This document shows positions 7,823 through 16,550 of a DNA stretch of 45,960 bases, piece by piece. The notes under the pieces were generated by a model. The model did not search any database. It saw only the letters and a program-made list of their open reading frames with translations, and was not told the origin of the DNA. The position numbers were made by a program, and so were the translations under genes. Positions within the stretch are counted from its first letter, which is position 1. Each line of letters opens with the position of its first letter. The stretch covers positions 1-45,960 of the forward strand of contig JAQWYA010000238.1 in NCBI GenBank assembly GCA_029254215.1, given 5' to 3'. This DNA comes from Pseudorhodobacter sp. Lineage in GTDB: Bacteria; Pseudomonadota; Alphaproteobacteria; Rhodobacterales; Rhodobacteraceae.

Positions 7823-8461
7823 ATGCCGCTGACCCTGAAAAACACTGCAACCGCGACCCTTGTGACCCTCTCTTTGCTGGCCGGAAGCGTTGCCCCGGCG
7901 CAGGCCATGGGCAAAAATGAGCGCAATTTCCTGAAAGGGGTCGCTGCGGCGGCGATTGTCGGGATCATCCTGTCGTCCAACCGCGGTGCGGCTGCCCAAG
8001 CCCCGGTCGCCCGCCACGACACGCCCCGAGCTGCCGAGCCGCGCTATGCAGAGCCGCGCCGTGTAGAGCCTTACAATCATCCGCGTCACCAGCCCGGCCG
8101 CGAGGTCAGCCGCTATGAAGAGCCACGCTATCAAGCCCCGCACCGCGAGGCCCCCCGCTACGACGCGATGCCCCGGCAAGAACAAGGGCGCGTCATCGGC
8201 TCCACCTCGGGTCAGACGGGCTACGGATCGGGATTGTCCTCCACTGCGACGGCGCAGGCTTTCAACACCTATTCCTATGCGGATCGCCGGATGATCCAGC
8301 AGCAACTCGCCCGGTTTGGCTATTACGGCGGGGGGATTGACGGCGCATTCGGGCCGCGCACCCATCAGGCGATCTATGAATTCGCCCGTGACGGGCGGCA
8401 GGCCAATGTGCTGGAGACCCAAGCGGGCGCCTATGCGGTCTTGGATGCGTTGCTGTCCTGA
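7823..8461 (+). CDS. Secreted protein with C-terminal peptidoglycan-binding domain
   Basis: A 212-residue exported protein. ATG 7823 is preferred to upstream codons because AGGAA lies ten bases before it and a clean signal peptide follows (MPLTLKNTATATLVTL..., cleaved after AQA). After a short hydrophobic segment (VAAAAIVGIILSS) comes an Arg/Pro/Glu/Tyr-rich linker with repeats of the form EPRYAEPRR and EEPRYQAP at roughly residues 65-120. The C-terminal PG_binding_1 domain reads IQQQLARFGYYGGGIDGAFGPRTHQAI, with the conserved G-x-DG-x-FG-x-T. It probably binds cell-wall glycan from the periplasm; no catalytic domain is present. Confidence 0.85.
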   Translation: MPLTLKNTATATLVTLSLLAGSVAPAQAMGKNERNFLKGVAAAAIVGIILSSNRGAAAQAPVARHDTPRAAEPRYAEPRRVEPYNHPRHQPGREVSRYEEPRYQAPHREAPRYDAMPRQEQGRVIGSTSGQTGYGSGLSSTATAQAFNTYSYADRRMIQQQLARFGYYGGGIDGAFGPRTHQAIYEFARDGRQANVLETQAGAYAVLDALLS

Positions 8462-8484
8462 TCCCCAGTCGGGGCGGCAAAGCA

Positions 8485-8516
8485 AAACGGGGGGACGCTT
8501 GCGCATCCCCCCGTTT
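8485..8516 (+). terminator. Intrinsic terminator after the peptidoglycan-binding gene
   Basis: A perfect 11-bp stem, AAACGGGGGGA (8485-8495) with TCCCCCCGTTT (8506-8516), loop CGCTTGCGCA. The T run is short. Confidence 0.75.
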
Positions 8517-8570
8517 CAAATTCGGTCATCACATCGTGACGGCAGAGGCCGGAAACCCGGCCTGCAGAAA

Positions 8571-8777
8571 TCAGGCCAGAGCCAGATTCGTTGCCGATTC
8601 ACGGCCATCACGGCCGGTTTCGATGTCAAAGGTCACAGCCTGACCGTCGTCGAGCTGACGGATGCCAGCACGCTCCAGAGCCGAAACGTGAACGAACACG
8701 TCGCGGTTGCCGCCAGCCGGGGCGATAAATCCGAAACCTTTGGTTGCGTTAAACCATTTCACGGTGCCATTGGCCAT
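8571..8777 (-). CDS. Cold-shock protein, CspA family
   Basis: A 68-residue single cold-shock domain. RNP1 reads KGFGFI and RNP2 reads VFVHVSA, both intact, after the usual GTVKWFN start. It binds single-stranded RNA or DNA as a chaperone. ATG 8777 has AGGAG nine bases upstream. The 272-bp region to the divergent TerB gene is long enough for a structured 5' leader, as in other csp genes, but I cannot show one. Several csp paralogs are usual in such genomes, so no letter is assigned. Confidence 0.95.
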   Translation of the reverse strand: MANGTVKWFNATKGFGFIAPAGGNRDVFVHVSALERAGIRQLDDGQAVTFDIETGRDGRESATNLALA

Positions 8778-9049
8778 CGTGTGTACTCCTGCTTTGCGCT
8801 GCCCACGGAACTGCGGCAGCCTGGCTCAGTCAAGTCAAGATCGAGAACTGAAGCCGCTAGGAGACAGAAGGTCGAAAAAGAAAGCGTTGCATCTGCGGCA
8901 TAGGCAGGCCAGACCAGAAAAGCAAGACAATTCGCACAAGCCTAGGGAGACTGCTGCGGGGCATGCCGTGACGCAAGACGGGAAAAACGCTGGTCGCTCT
9001 GGCTGTGAGGCCCTAGGCTTGATCTGTGACGTTCCGCGAAAGGCCTGCC

Positions 9050-9505
9050 ATGTTTGACCGTATCCTGTCTCTTTTTGCCCCGGTAAGCAGCTATCGGACG
9101 CCCTTGCCCGAAGCTGATAAGCAGCATGTTCTGGGGGCGCTGCTGGTCAAAGTTGCCCATGCCGACCGCACCTATCTGTTTCAAGAGGTGGAGCGGATTG
9201 ACCGCATCCTTGCGCATCGCTTCGACCTCAATCGGCTGGAGGCCGCGAAAATGCGCGCAAGATGCGAACGTTTGCTGGAAGAGATGCCGGATATCGCCGA
9301 TCTTTTGCATATTCTGCATGATGCCACCGACAAGGCGGAACGGGAAACCAGCCTGCGGGCCTTGTGGCAGGTCGTCTATGCAGATGGGCAACGCCATCAG
9401 GCGGAAGATCGGGTGGTGACGATGGCCCAGACGCTTTTGGGGATCGACCCCGAAACCTGTGCAAGGCTGCGGGCCGAGGCGCTGGCAGCCGCAGGCACCT
9501 CCTGA
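9050..9505 (+). CDS. TerB-family protein
   Basis: A 151-residue all-helical protein of the TerB/DjlA-N type. Two paired acidic patches typical of the fold are seen: VKVAHADRTYLFQEVERID and VVYADGQRHQAEDRVV, thought to bind a divalent metal. ATG 9050 has AAAGG nine bases upstream; an upstream GTG at 9026 is possible but has no good ribosome site. It lacks a signal peptide and is probably cytoplasmic. TerB proteins were named for tellurite resistance, but single-domain members such as this usually have unknown roles in stress. No other ter genes are nearby. Confidence 0.82.
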   Translation: MFDRILSLFAPVSSYRTPLPEADKQHVLGALLVKVAHADRTYLFQEVERIDRILAHRFDLNRLEAAKMRARCERLLEEMPDIADLLHILHDATDKAERETSLRALWQVVYADGQRHQAEDRVVTMAQTLLGIDPETCARLRAEALAAAGTS

Positions 9506-9612
9506 CGGCGCATCTTTGCCGATTTGCACCTGCGCCCATCTTTGCCATTGTGCGGCGATATTTTTCTGAGCATGGCACCAAGAAACACGCTTTTGCATGC
9601 GTCTGACTTATT

Positions 9613-10161
9613 GTGATGGCCATGACCCTTTCAGATGAAACCCTTGCCAAGGCTGCCGCGACCGGCGACAGGGCGGCCTTTGCCACCCTGCTGGAACGCC
9701 ATTACGACCGCTTGCACGCGCTGTGCTGGCGGCTGACGGGGCATCAATCCGACGCGCAAGACCTTGCACACGATATTTGCGCTAGCCTTCCGGCCAAGCT
9801 CGCAGGGTGGCGGGGCGAGGCCCGCTTTACCACATGGCTTTACCGCGTCGCCGTGAATGCCGCCCATGATCAGCGCAGGCGGCAGGCGGTTCGGAACAAG
9901 GCCGCCCTCGGCTGGGGGGACTGGGAAGTGAACCGACAGGCCGACATCGCCGAGGCCGCCGCCGCAAAAGACTGGCTTGCCGCCGCCATGGCGACATTGT
10001 CAGAGGATCTGCGAGACACGCTCGCCCTGACGATGGACGCCGATTTGACCCAAGCCGAGGCCGCCGCCGTTCTGGGCTTGTCCGAAGGCACGATCGCATG
10101 GCGCATCGCCGAGGTGAAGAAACGGCTTCGCGCCCTTGCCACTCAGGAGGCAATCCAATGA
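9613..10161 (+). CDS. ECF-family RNA polymerase sigma factor
   Basis: A 182-residue sigma factor with only regions 2 and 4. Region 2 includes LLERHYDRLHALCWRLTGHQSDAQDLAHDI and the RFTTWLYRVAVNAAHD block; region 4 is the helix-turn-helix TQAEAAAVLGLSEGTIAWRIAEVKKRL. Starts at GTG 9613, ATG 9616 or ATG 9622 are all possible; none has a strong ribosome site. Its stop overlaps the start of the VWA gene in ATGA (10158-10161), the arrangement usual for an ECF sigma and its anti-sigma. It may control the protease cluster that follows, but this is inference from position. Confidence 0.9.
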   Translation: MMAMTLSDETLAKAAATGDRAAFATLLERHYDRLHALCWRLTGHQSDAQDLAHDICASLPAKLAGWRGEARFTTWLYRVAVNAAHDQRRRQAVRNKAALGWGDWEVNRQADIAEAAAAKDWLAAAMATLSEDLRDTLALTMDADLTQAEAAAVLGLSEGTIAWRIAEVKKRLRALATQEAIQ

Positions 10162-12140
10162 CCGATGATCTGGACATAATCCGCGCAGCCTTGCGCGATG
10201 CGCCCAAACCCGATCCCGCTGCGCGCAAAAACGCGATTGCCGCAGCGATGCAGAATTTTGACCGGATGCACCAAGAAACCGCCGCCCCCGCACGTCCTAT
10301 TCATGACCGCAGCCTGAACGCGGCCCCCATGAAAGGACTTGCAAAGATGTTCCGCACGCTCAGCACTCATCCCTTCCTGACCGCCACCACCTCTGCCGCT
10401 GCCCTTGGGCTTGGTGTCGTTCTGATCCTGCCGCAGCAGGACCTTGCCCCACAGGGGCAGCCCATCGCCGAAGACGTGGCCCTGCTGGAGCAAAGCGAAC
10501 CGATGGTGATCGCAGAGACCGCTGCCGCTCCGGCCCCTGCTGCCACGTCATCCCCTGCCCCGGAAACGGCCGCCAGACCCTCCCCCGCGCCGGGGATGAC
10601 TGCCAGAAAAATGATCCCAAGCGCCGATGCCGCCGCGCCCCGCCGCAGTGCGCCTCTTGAAGCTTTGGCGGATTTCGGCACAGCTGCCCCGCCAAGCCCC
10701 GTCCCCGATCAAAGCGTGCCAGAGGTCCCCAACTCCGACGCCTTCGCAAATGCAGAGCGCAATCCCGTTACCGTCACCACCGAGACGCCCGTTTCGACCT
10801 TTTCCGTCGATGTCGATACCGCAAGCTATGCGGTCGTCAGGTCTTTCCTGACGGGTGGTGCCTTGCCGCCATCGGAGGCCGTGCGGATTGAAGAGATGAT
10901 CAATTACTTCCCTTATGCCTATCCCGCGCCCGGCGATGGGCAAGCGCCCTTTGCCACGCATGTGACGGTAATGCCGACACCGTGGAACAGCGACACGCAA
11001 CTGGTGCGGATCGGCTTGCAAGGGCGGCTGCCCGCTGTTGCGGATCGTCCGCCTCTCAATCTGGTGTTTCTGGTGGATACATCGGGCTCCATGCAGGATG
11101 CGGCAAAGCTGCCCTTGCTGAAGCAATCACTGGCCTTGATGCTGCGGCAGTTGCGCCCGGAGGATGAGGTGGCGCTGGTCGCCTATGCCGGTTCAGCGGG
11201 CGAGGTTTTGCCCCCCACCCGCGCCGATCAGCCCGACGTCATCCTGCGCGCGCTGGATCAGCTTTCGGCAGGCGGCGCAACCGCCGGGGCCGAAGGGTTG
11301 GAGCTTGCGTATCGGATTGCGGAAAAAATGACCCGCCCCGGCGAAGTCAGCCGCGTTTTGCTGGCGACGGACGGGGATTTCAACGTCGGTCTGTCGGACC
11401 CGGACGGTCTGGAAGCCTATGTCGAAAAGAAGCGGCGGGGCGGGATTTACCTTTCGGTTCTGGGCTTTGGGCGCGGCAATCTGGATGATGCCACGATGCA
11501 GGCGCTGGCCCAGAACGGCAACGGGATCGCCGCCTATATCGACACGCTGCAAGAAGCCCGCAAAGTGCTCGTGGATCAATTGACAGGCGCGCTGTTTCCC
11601 ATCGCCAATGACGTGAAGATTCAGGTCGAATGGAACCCCGCCGCAGTCGCGGAGTATCGGTTGATCGGCTATGAAACCCGCGCCCTTGCCCGCGAAGACT
11701 TCAACAATGACAAGGTGGATGCGGGCGAAATCGGGGCTGGCCATGCCGTCACCGCGCTTTATGAGGTGACGGCCCCCGGCAGCCCCGCCTTGGCGAATGA
11801 CCCTCTGCGCTACGGTGAGGCAGCGGCCCCGGCGGCGCAGCCGACCGAAGAGCTGGGGTTCCTGCGCCTGCGCTACAAAGCGCCGGGGGAGACGAAATCA
11901 GTTCTTCTGGAAACCCCGATCCGGGCAGAGGCAGACAGCGTGACCCCGGCAAGCGAGACGAATTTCGCCGCCGCCATCGCGGGCTTTGGCCAGTTGCTGA
12001 CCGGGGCCACCTATCTGGGCGACTGGGGCTGGGATGAGGCCATAGCCCTTGCGCTTTCCGCGCGCGGCGAGGATGCCTTTGGCTATCGCGCCGAGGCGAT
12101 CAGCCTCATGCGGCTTGGGCAGGTGCTGGACGCAAACTGA
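10158..12140 (+). CDS. VWA domain protein with N-terminal anti-sigma-like region (YfbK type)
   Basis: A 660-residue protein. ATG 10158 is preceded by AGGAGG (10145-10150) and overlaps the sigma gene stop. Residues 1-60 form a charged helix region, followed by one membrane helix (about 72-92), a Pro/Ala-rich linker to about 200, then the YfbK-type domain beginning VSTFSVDVDTASYAVVRSFL and a VWA domain with the intact MIDAS motif DTSGSM at 307-312. The C-terminal region (ELGFLRLRYKAPGE onward) matches DUF3520. Topology would place the VWA domain in the periplasm and the N terminus in the cytoplasm, so it could hold the sigma factor and sense an envelope ligand. YfbK proteins have no settled function. 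Confidence 0.86.
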   Translation: MTDDLDIIRAALRDAPKPDPAARKNAIAAAMQNFDRMHQETAAPARPIHDRSLNAAPMKGLAKMFRTLSTHPFLTATTSAAALGLGVVLILPQQDLAPQGQPIAEDVALLEQSEPMVIAETAAAPAPAATSSPAPETAARPSPAPGMTARKMIPSADAAAPRRSAPLEALADFGTAAPPSPVPDQSVPEVPNSDAFANAERNPVTVTTETPVSTFSVDVDTASYAVVRSFLTGGALPPSEAVRIEEMINYFPYAYPAPGDGQAPFATHVTVMPTPWNSDTQLVRIGLQGRLPAVADRPPLNLVFLVDTSGSMQDAAKLPLLKQSLALMLRQLRPEDEVALVAYAGSAGEVLPPTRADQPDVILRALDQLSAGGATAGAEGLELAYRIAEKMTRPGEVSRVLLATDGDFNVGLSDPDGLEAYVEKKRRGGIYLSVLGFGRGNLDDATMQALAQNGNGIAAYIDTLQEARKVLVDQLTGALFPIANDVKIQVEWNPAAVAEYRLIGYETRALAREDFNNDKVDAGEIGAGHAVTALYEVTAPGSPALANDPLRYGEAAAPAAQPTEELGFLRLRYKAPGETKSVLLETPIRAEADSVTPASETNFAAAIAGFGQLLTGATYLGDWGWDEAIALALSARGEDAFGYRAEAISLMRLGQVLDAN

Positions 12141-12176
12141 CCATAGGGGTTGCACATTGCCTGAACCCTTCAACGC

Positions 12177-12213
12177 AAAACAGGCGGGGCCAATGCGCGG
12201 CCCCGCCTGTTTT
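12177..12213. terminator. Strong bidirectional terminator between VWA and caspase genes
   Basis: A perfect 15-bp stem (12177-12191 with 12199-12213; AAAACAGGCGGGGCC and its complement), loop AATGCGC. A and T tracts at the two ends suit both convergent transcripts. Confidence 0.9.
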
Positions 12214-12238
12214 GACTTCAAACCACAGGGTTGCCGCG

Positions 12239-14344
12239 TTACTGCCCCGGTACGGTATCCAGATCGAATTGCAGGATCATCGGCGCGGGGCCGGTGTCTT
12301 CCTCCTCATCCATCAAAGAGGCGGCGGCACGGGTGGTTTCGCCAAAGCCCGCCTCGAACAGCGCAGCCTCCAACCCTTTGCGCCCTGACGCGCTGGTATC
12401 GCGGGTGATATCGACCGCCGCCTGACCAAGAAAGCCCAGATTTTCCACCGGGGTTTGCGGTTTGGCGGGGGTCATCACCATGACCAGACGATCCCGGCCG
12501 AACGCCTCATCCGTGATGCGCAGCAAGCCTTTCTTCAAACGGTCCCCCGGCTGCATCCGCCCCGAGAACATATGCGTTATTGAATAATCCGACCCGACAT
12601 AAAGCACGTTCAGATCGACGGGGAAGTCATTGTCGTTGACCGCCTCGACATGGACCTCGTCATCCGGGATCAGACGCGGCACCTCAGAATTGACGGGCAA
12701 GGCGCGCAGGGTCTTGTTCTGGGGATTGCGGGTCAGAAGATCAACCTCCACATTCATCTGGCCTTCGCCCACGGCCGCCCCCAGTTTCATCAGGTTGATC
12801 GCCTTGGCCATCTGCGACAACAGATCCGCCATCGTGATGCCCAGCGAAACCGCGTCTTTGTCACCCGTGGACACCGAAGGCGTCATCGCCAGATTTTCGG
12901 CGAGCCCGGTCGAGGGCAGAACCCAGATCGCATCGGGGCGCGGGCTGTCGGGAATAACGGCCAACCGCAGATCGGCGTCATCGCCGGGTGCCACAAAGGC
13001 AAGGCGCGGCCCCGCCTCGGCCTTGAGCGCCTCCAGCGCCGCTGCCAGCGCATCGGCAGGCGCAGTGCCCGGTTCGGGCAAAGCCACTTTCAGCGTGAAA
13101 TCAAGCCCTTCGGTCATTTTGCGCAGGGTCAGGCCCTTCGGCAGATCCTCTGGCAAGGTCTTGCCGTTCATCTCAACCGGGGTGGTGGTTGCGCTGAAAG
13201 TCTCGACCGCGCTGACCTTTACAAAGCCGATTGCGGCCTCTGTCGCATCGGCGGCGGTCGCCATCACCGCCATGATGCTGCCTTCGGACAGACCATGCAG
13301 ACTGCCCGCCGCAATGGTCAGCCCATTGTCGGTCGAGGTGGCGGGCCATTGCGCCACGCGGGGGCCTGCCTCACCAGAAAAGACGGTGTTATCCAGATCG
13401 CCTTCAAACATCGGGGTCGATCGGGCGAGGTTACCGACGGAGTATTTCCGCAGCACCTCTTGCCCGATCTGGGCATAGCTTGCGCCGGGAAATTCGGCCA
13501 GCGCCTCGAACAAGGCATAGGTGAACACGCCCTGCGCCACCCGGTCAGGAGCCCCGCGCGGCAGACGTTTTTCAGGCGTCACCTCATCCGTCTGCGCGGC
13601 AAAAAACGCCACCAACGAGCCCCCCTTGCCACTGCTGGCAACCGGAGCCTCTGCCCGCTTGCGCGGATCGGCCCCGGCGGATTTCGGAAGCGCACGGGTT
13701 TGGGCCGCGTCAATCGCGTCCGTCGGCACGCCCAATGCCTCGGGGGAAAGCTGGCGCGTGGCCACTTCCTCATCCCCCGAAGGGGCGGCCCGCGTGGCTG
13801 TGCCGGAATGGCAGGCGTCAAACACCACCCAGACATCGGCCCCCTTGGCGCGCAGCCCGTCCAGCAGCGTGCCGATTTCGTCATCCACCAGCGCATTCGA
13901 CACTGTGCCAACGGTATCGGACCAGGGGCCGATATCCACCGGCAGGAACATCTCATCCAGCCCGTCCAATTCGTCATCGGGGTTCAGCGCCGGAGCCTGA
14001 CTTCCGTGGCCCGAGAAATGCAGATAGACGAAATCGCCGGGCTGCACCTTGGCCGTCAGATCGGCAAACGCGGTGCGGATCGCCCCGATTGTGGGCGCTG
14101 CGGCCCCCTCTATCCCATCCGACAAAAGCGTGACATTGCCCGCGTCGAAGGGCACGGGGGCGGCGGTTGTCAGATAGGCTGCCACGAGCTTCACGTCATT
14201 GGCCGGGCCCTTGAGCCAGAATTGCTTGTCAAGATTGGGGTATTCATTGGCCCCGATTAGCAAGGCATAGTTTTCACGCGCCATGGCGGGGAAAGCCAGC
14301 AAAGCCGCAAGCGCCGTCGTCACCAGAAAACCTGTCCGTTTCAT
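12239..14344 (-). CDS. Exported caspase-family (C14) protease 1
   Basis: A 701-residue protein. ATG 14344 gives a clear signal peptide (MKRTGFLVTTALAALLAFPAMA) and has AAAGGA upstream. The caspase-like domain follows at once: YALLIGANEYP, the catalytic His113 in HFSGHGSQ and Cys178 in DACHSGT, with an acidic DDELDGLDEM segment typical of metacaspases. Residues about 190-300 contain a Gly/Ser/Ala-rich insertion with basic sites. The C-terminal region (VEAVNDNDFPVDLNVLYVG onward) resembles DUF4384, a beta-sandwich often attached to bacterial caspases. It probably acts in the periplasm or outside the cell and, by family, may cut after Arg or Lys. It follows a small secreted-protein gene by 14 bases and is paralogous to the protease at 20316-22346. 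Confidence 0.9.
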   Translation of the reverse strand: MKRTGFLVTTALAALLAFPAMARENYALLIGANEYPNLDKQFWLKGPANDVKLVAAYLTTAAPVPFDAGNVTLLSDGIEGAAAPTIGAIRTAFADLTAKVQPGDFVYLHFSGHGSQAPALNPDDELDGLDEMFLPVDIGPWSDTVGTVSNALVDDEIGTLLDGLRAKGADVWVVFDACHSGTATRAAPSGDEEVATRQLSPEALGVPTDAIDAAQTRALPKSAGADPRKRAEAPVASSGKGGSLVAFFAAQTDEVTPEKRLPRGAPDRVAQGVFTYALFEALAEFPGASYAQIGQEVLRKYSVGNLARSTPMFEGDLDNTVFSGEAGPRVAQWPATSTDNGLTIAAGSLHGLSEGSIMAVMATAADATEAAIGFVKVSAVETFSATTTPVEMNGKTLPEDLPKGLTLRKMTEGLDFTLKVALPEPGTAPADALAAALEALKAEAGPRLAFVAPGDDADLRLAVIPDSPRPDAIWVLPSTGLAENLAMTPSVSTGDKDAVSLGITMADLLSQMAKAINLMKLGAAVGEGQMNVEVDLLTRNPQNKTLRALPVNSEVPRLIPDDEVHVEAVNDNDFPVDLNVLYVGSDYSITHMFSGRMQPGDRLKKGLLRITDEAFGRDRLVMVMTPAKPQTPVENLGFLGQAAVDITRDTSASGRKGLEAALFEAGFGETTRAAASLMDEEEDTGPAPMILQFDLDTVPGQ

Positions 14345-14358
14345 AGCGCGTCCTTTCC

Positions 14359-14985
14359 TCAATTGGTCATCAGGGCGTAGCTGGTCGATGCGCCGCCCTT
14401 GTTTTCAACCACCAGCGAATAGCCGCCATCCTCGGACGGGCGCCAACCGCAATAGGCGATATGCGACACGTCGGTGTCAGAACACACCAACCGCCCCTGC
14501 GCATCCAGCACCGTCAGGTTCAGATCGACAGAGGACCGCGCCTCGACATAAACCTCGGCATATTCGCCGCCTTTAAAGTCAATACGGCCGTATTCATCCT
14601 TTCCGCCCTGGGCGAGCGACCCGATATTATAGACCGGGCCCGTGACGACACCTTTGGTCGTTTCGGCGCGGGCATCCTCAATCACACCGATCAGGGCCTC
14701 ATCCCCGGCGGCAAGATCGAGGGCTACATCCAGCATCTCTTCCCATTCGCGCAAGGCTTCGCCTTCGGCAGCACCACCGTCGGGGCTACGCTCTAACTGT
14801 TCGGGGCTGATCTGCTTGCGCAGCTTGGCGGCAGCCAGAACCAGAAGCGGATCTTGCGCCTCAAGTCCGGCCTCATAAAGCCGCGCCGAAAGTTCGGCAG
14901 TCTTGATCGGCGACAGCGGGGCGGCCAGCGCAGGCATCGCGAGGGCCGTTGAAAGGGTCAGGGCAATCAGAAAACGTCGGGACAT
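14359..14985 (-). CDS. Small secreted protein A, caspase-linked (paralog of 24080-24760)
   Basis: A 208-residue exported protein with signal peptide MSRRFLIALTLSTALAMPALA. I do not recognise the family, but it is clearly paralogous to the protein encoded at 24080-24760. Shared blocks are LYEAGLEAQDPLLVLAAAK (LYAMGVEMKDALMVVTAAK in the other), DLAAGDEALIGVIEDARAE (ELAADDETMMAMIEDIEAE), GGEYAEVYVE (GQSYAEVGIA) and a C-terminal Y-x-L-x-TN. Two cysteines (168 and 179) are conserved and may form a disulfide in the C-terminal beta-rich part. It is the first gene of an operon with caspase 1. It could be a substrate, inhibitor or partner of the protease; nothing in the sequence decides between these. 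Confidence 0.82.
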   Translation of the reverse strand: MSRRFLIALTLSTALAMPALAAPLSPIKTAELSARLYEAGLEAQDPLLVLAAAKLRKQISPEQLERSPDGGAAEGEALREWEEMLDVALDLAAGDEALIGVIEDARAETTKGVVTGPVYNIGSLAQGGKDEYGRIDFKGGEYAEVYVEARSSVDLNLTVLDAQGRLVCSDTDVSHIAYCGWRPSEDGGYSLVVENKGGASTSYALMTN

Positions 14986-15145
14986 TTAAAAGCCTCCATA
15001 AACGGTCATAATCTACGTCTGAGCCCAAGATAGAAAGGGCCATCCACCCCGTAAACAAGTGATTTTATTGTGACGGGCTTTGTCATGTGCTCTCTGAAAC
15101 CGGGGCTGCTAGCGTCAGGGCAACAGATCAAGGAAAGGATAAGCC
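14986..15145. promoter_or_regulatory. Divergent promoter region between secreted protein A and the Deg-like protease
   Basis: 160 bp that must hold promoters for both the caspase 1 operon (minus) and the Deg/two-component/patatin run (plus). It is AT-richer than the flanks (TGATTTTATTGTG near 15060). No confident -35/-10 pair or operator could be fixed by eye. Confidence 0.4.
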
Positions 15146-16522
15146 ATGATCAGACGCCCGATGCCAAAGCAACCCTCGCAGGCCCTCTTCCGCCCCGTTG
15201 TCACCATGATGGCCGCCATGGCGGTGCTGACCGTTTTTGCCGCCTTCGCCCCGGCCCGCGCCGAAACCCCGGCCCCAACCGAGGCACCCACCCAATCAGC
15301 AGCGATGCTGGACCAGTCGCTTGACGCGGTGCTGGTAGTGCGCAGCGCGGATGATGATGACAGGTTTCTCGGCTCTGCCTTCCTGTGGAAAGATGGAACC
15401 GTCGCCGTGACCAACGCGCATGTCGTCGGCAATGCCGATAGCGTGCGTCTGATCGACACCAAAGGCCGCGTGCATGAGGGCCGGGTGATCGGCAAGGATG
15501 ATGTGCGCGACGTGGCCGTGATCTGGCTGGAAACCGGCCATGCAGGCCTGATGCCCGCCGCCCTGCCTGCGCTTGGCGATGAGGTTTGGGCGCTCGGGGC
15601 TCCTTTGGGTATCGATTTCACCGTGACCCGCGGCATGGTCTCGGCCCGTGCGCGGCAGGTGGATGCCGCCGTGCCGATCCTGTTCTTGCAGCATGATGCC
15701 GCGGTGAACCCCGGCTCTTCGGGGGGGCCTTTGGTCGATGCGCAGGGCCGTGTGGTCGGGATGAACAGCCGGATCGCCGATGGGTCGCGCCATTATGTCG
15801 GGATTTCCTATGCGATTTCCGCGCCCGATCTGGAACGCATCGTTGAAGGCCTGATCGCCGAGACGCTGATCCCTTTCCCCCGTCTTGGTTTGCAACTGCG
15901 CCCGGTCAGCCGCGAGATCGGCAGCGCCCTTGGTCTGCCTGCCGCCGGGATCCTGATTGACCGCGTCCTGCCGGGTGAACTGGCCGACAAGGCGGGGCTG
16001 ATGGCGGGTGACATCCTTCTGGCCGCGAATGGCGGGATGCTGCACGGCCCCGGCGATCTGGCCTTTGCCATCGATGCGGCGCTGGACGCAGGCGAAATCA
16101 CCCTGACAATTCTGCGCGCCGGGGCGGATCTTGAAATTACCCTGTCGTTTGAGCCTGCGCAAACCTCGCATCTGACCACCCGCGGTCTGGAAGGGGCAGC
16201 CCCGCTTGCGCGCGTCAGTTCCTACCGGCTGGAAGCGCTGGGCCTGACCCTTGGGGAGGCTGGCCGCATCGACACTGTGACCGAAAACAGCCCCGGCCTT
16301 TTCGCCGGGATCATCCGGGGCGACCGTATCCTTGCGGTCAATGGCAAGGCGCTGGACGATGACGCCCTCGCGGCGCTTGATCTGACCGCGCCTGCGCTGA
16401 TCCTGATCGGCCGGGCCGGGGGCATGACGCTGCATGTCATTCTTGATCCCTGGGACAAAGGCGATGGGATGCGCTCGGTCGGGGGTGCGAATGTACTTGA
16501 CCCCGCCGTGGTAGTATTCTGA
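15146..16522 (+). CDS. Exported Deg-like serine protease with two PDZ domains
   Basis: A 458-residue trypsin-fold protease of the S1C/HtrA type. ATG 15146 has AAGGAAAGGA upstream; a long signal sequence ends around ARA, residue 39. The triad is His92 (TNAHVV), Asp122 (RDVAVI) and Ser192 (NPGSSGGP). Two PDZ-like domains follow at roughly 235-330 (GILIDRVLPGELADKAGLMAGD) and 350-445 (DTVTENSPGLFAGIIRGD). It should act as a periplasmic quality-control or regulatory protease, with the PDZ domains sensing C-terminal peptides. It is the first gene of a plus-strand run followed closely by a response regulator and histidine kinase, and is divergent from the secreted-protein A/caspase 1 operon over 160 bp. 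Confidence 0.9.
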   Translation: MIRRPMPKQPSQALFRPVVTMMAAMAVLTVFAAFAPARAETPAPTEAPTQSAAMLDQSLDAVLVVRSADDDDRFLGSAFLWKDGTVAVTNAHVVGNADSVRLIDTKGRVHEGRVIGKDDVRDVAVIWLETGHAGLMPAALPALGDEVWALGAPLGIDFTVTRGMVSARARQVDAAVPILFLQHDAAVNPGSSGGPLVDAQGRVVGMNSRIADGSRHYVGISYAISAPDLERIVEGLIAETLIPFPRLGLQLRPVSREIGSALGLPAAGILIDRVLPGELADKAGLMAGDILLAANGGMLHGPGDLAFAIDAALDAGEITLTILRAGADLEITLSFEPAQTSHLTTRGLEGAAPLARVSSYRLEALGLTLGEAGRIDTVTENSPGLFAGIIRGDRILAVNGKALDDDALAALDLTAPALILIGRAGGMTLHVILDPWDKGDGMRSVGGANVLDPAVVVF

Positions 16523-16550
16523 CATCGGCCTCGGCAAGGGAGACCCGGAC

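Noticed and set aside
9050-9505. Tellurite-resistance operon
   Set aside because: Only a lone TerB-fold gene; no terC, terD or terZ neighbours.
9555-9612. Possible autoregulated ECF promoter upstream of the sigma gene
   Set aside because: A GAAAC-like and a CGTC-like box exist, but the spacing (13 bases) is too short for the usual 16-17.
12650-14260. Long plus-strand frame inside caspase 1
   Set aside because: Antisense shadow; the minus-strand frame has a signal peptide and intact catalytic motifs.
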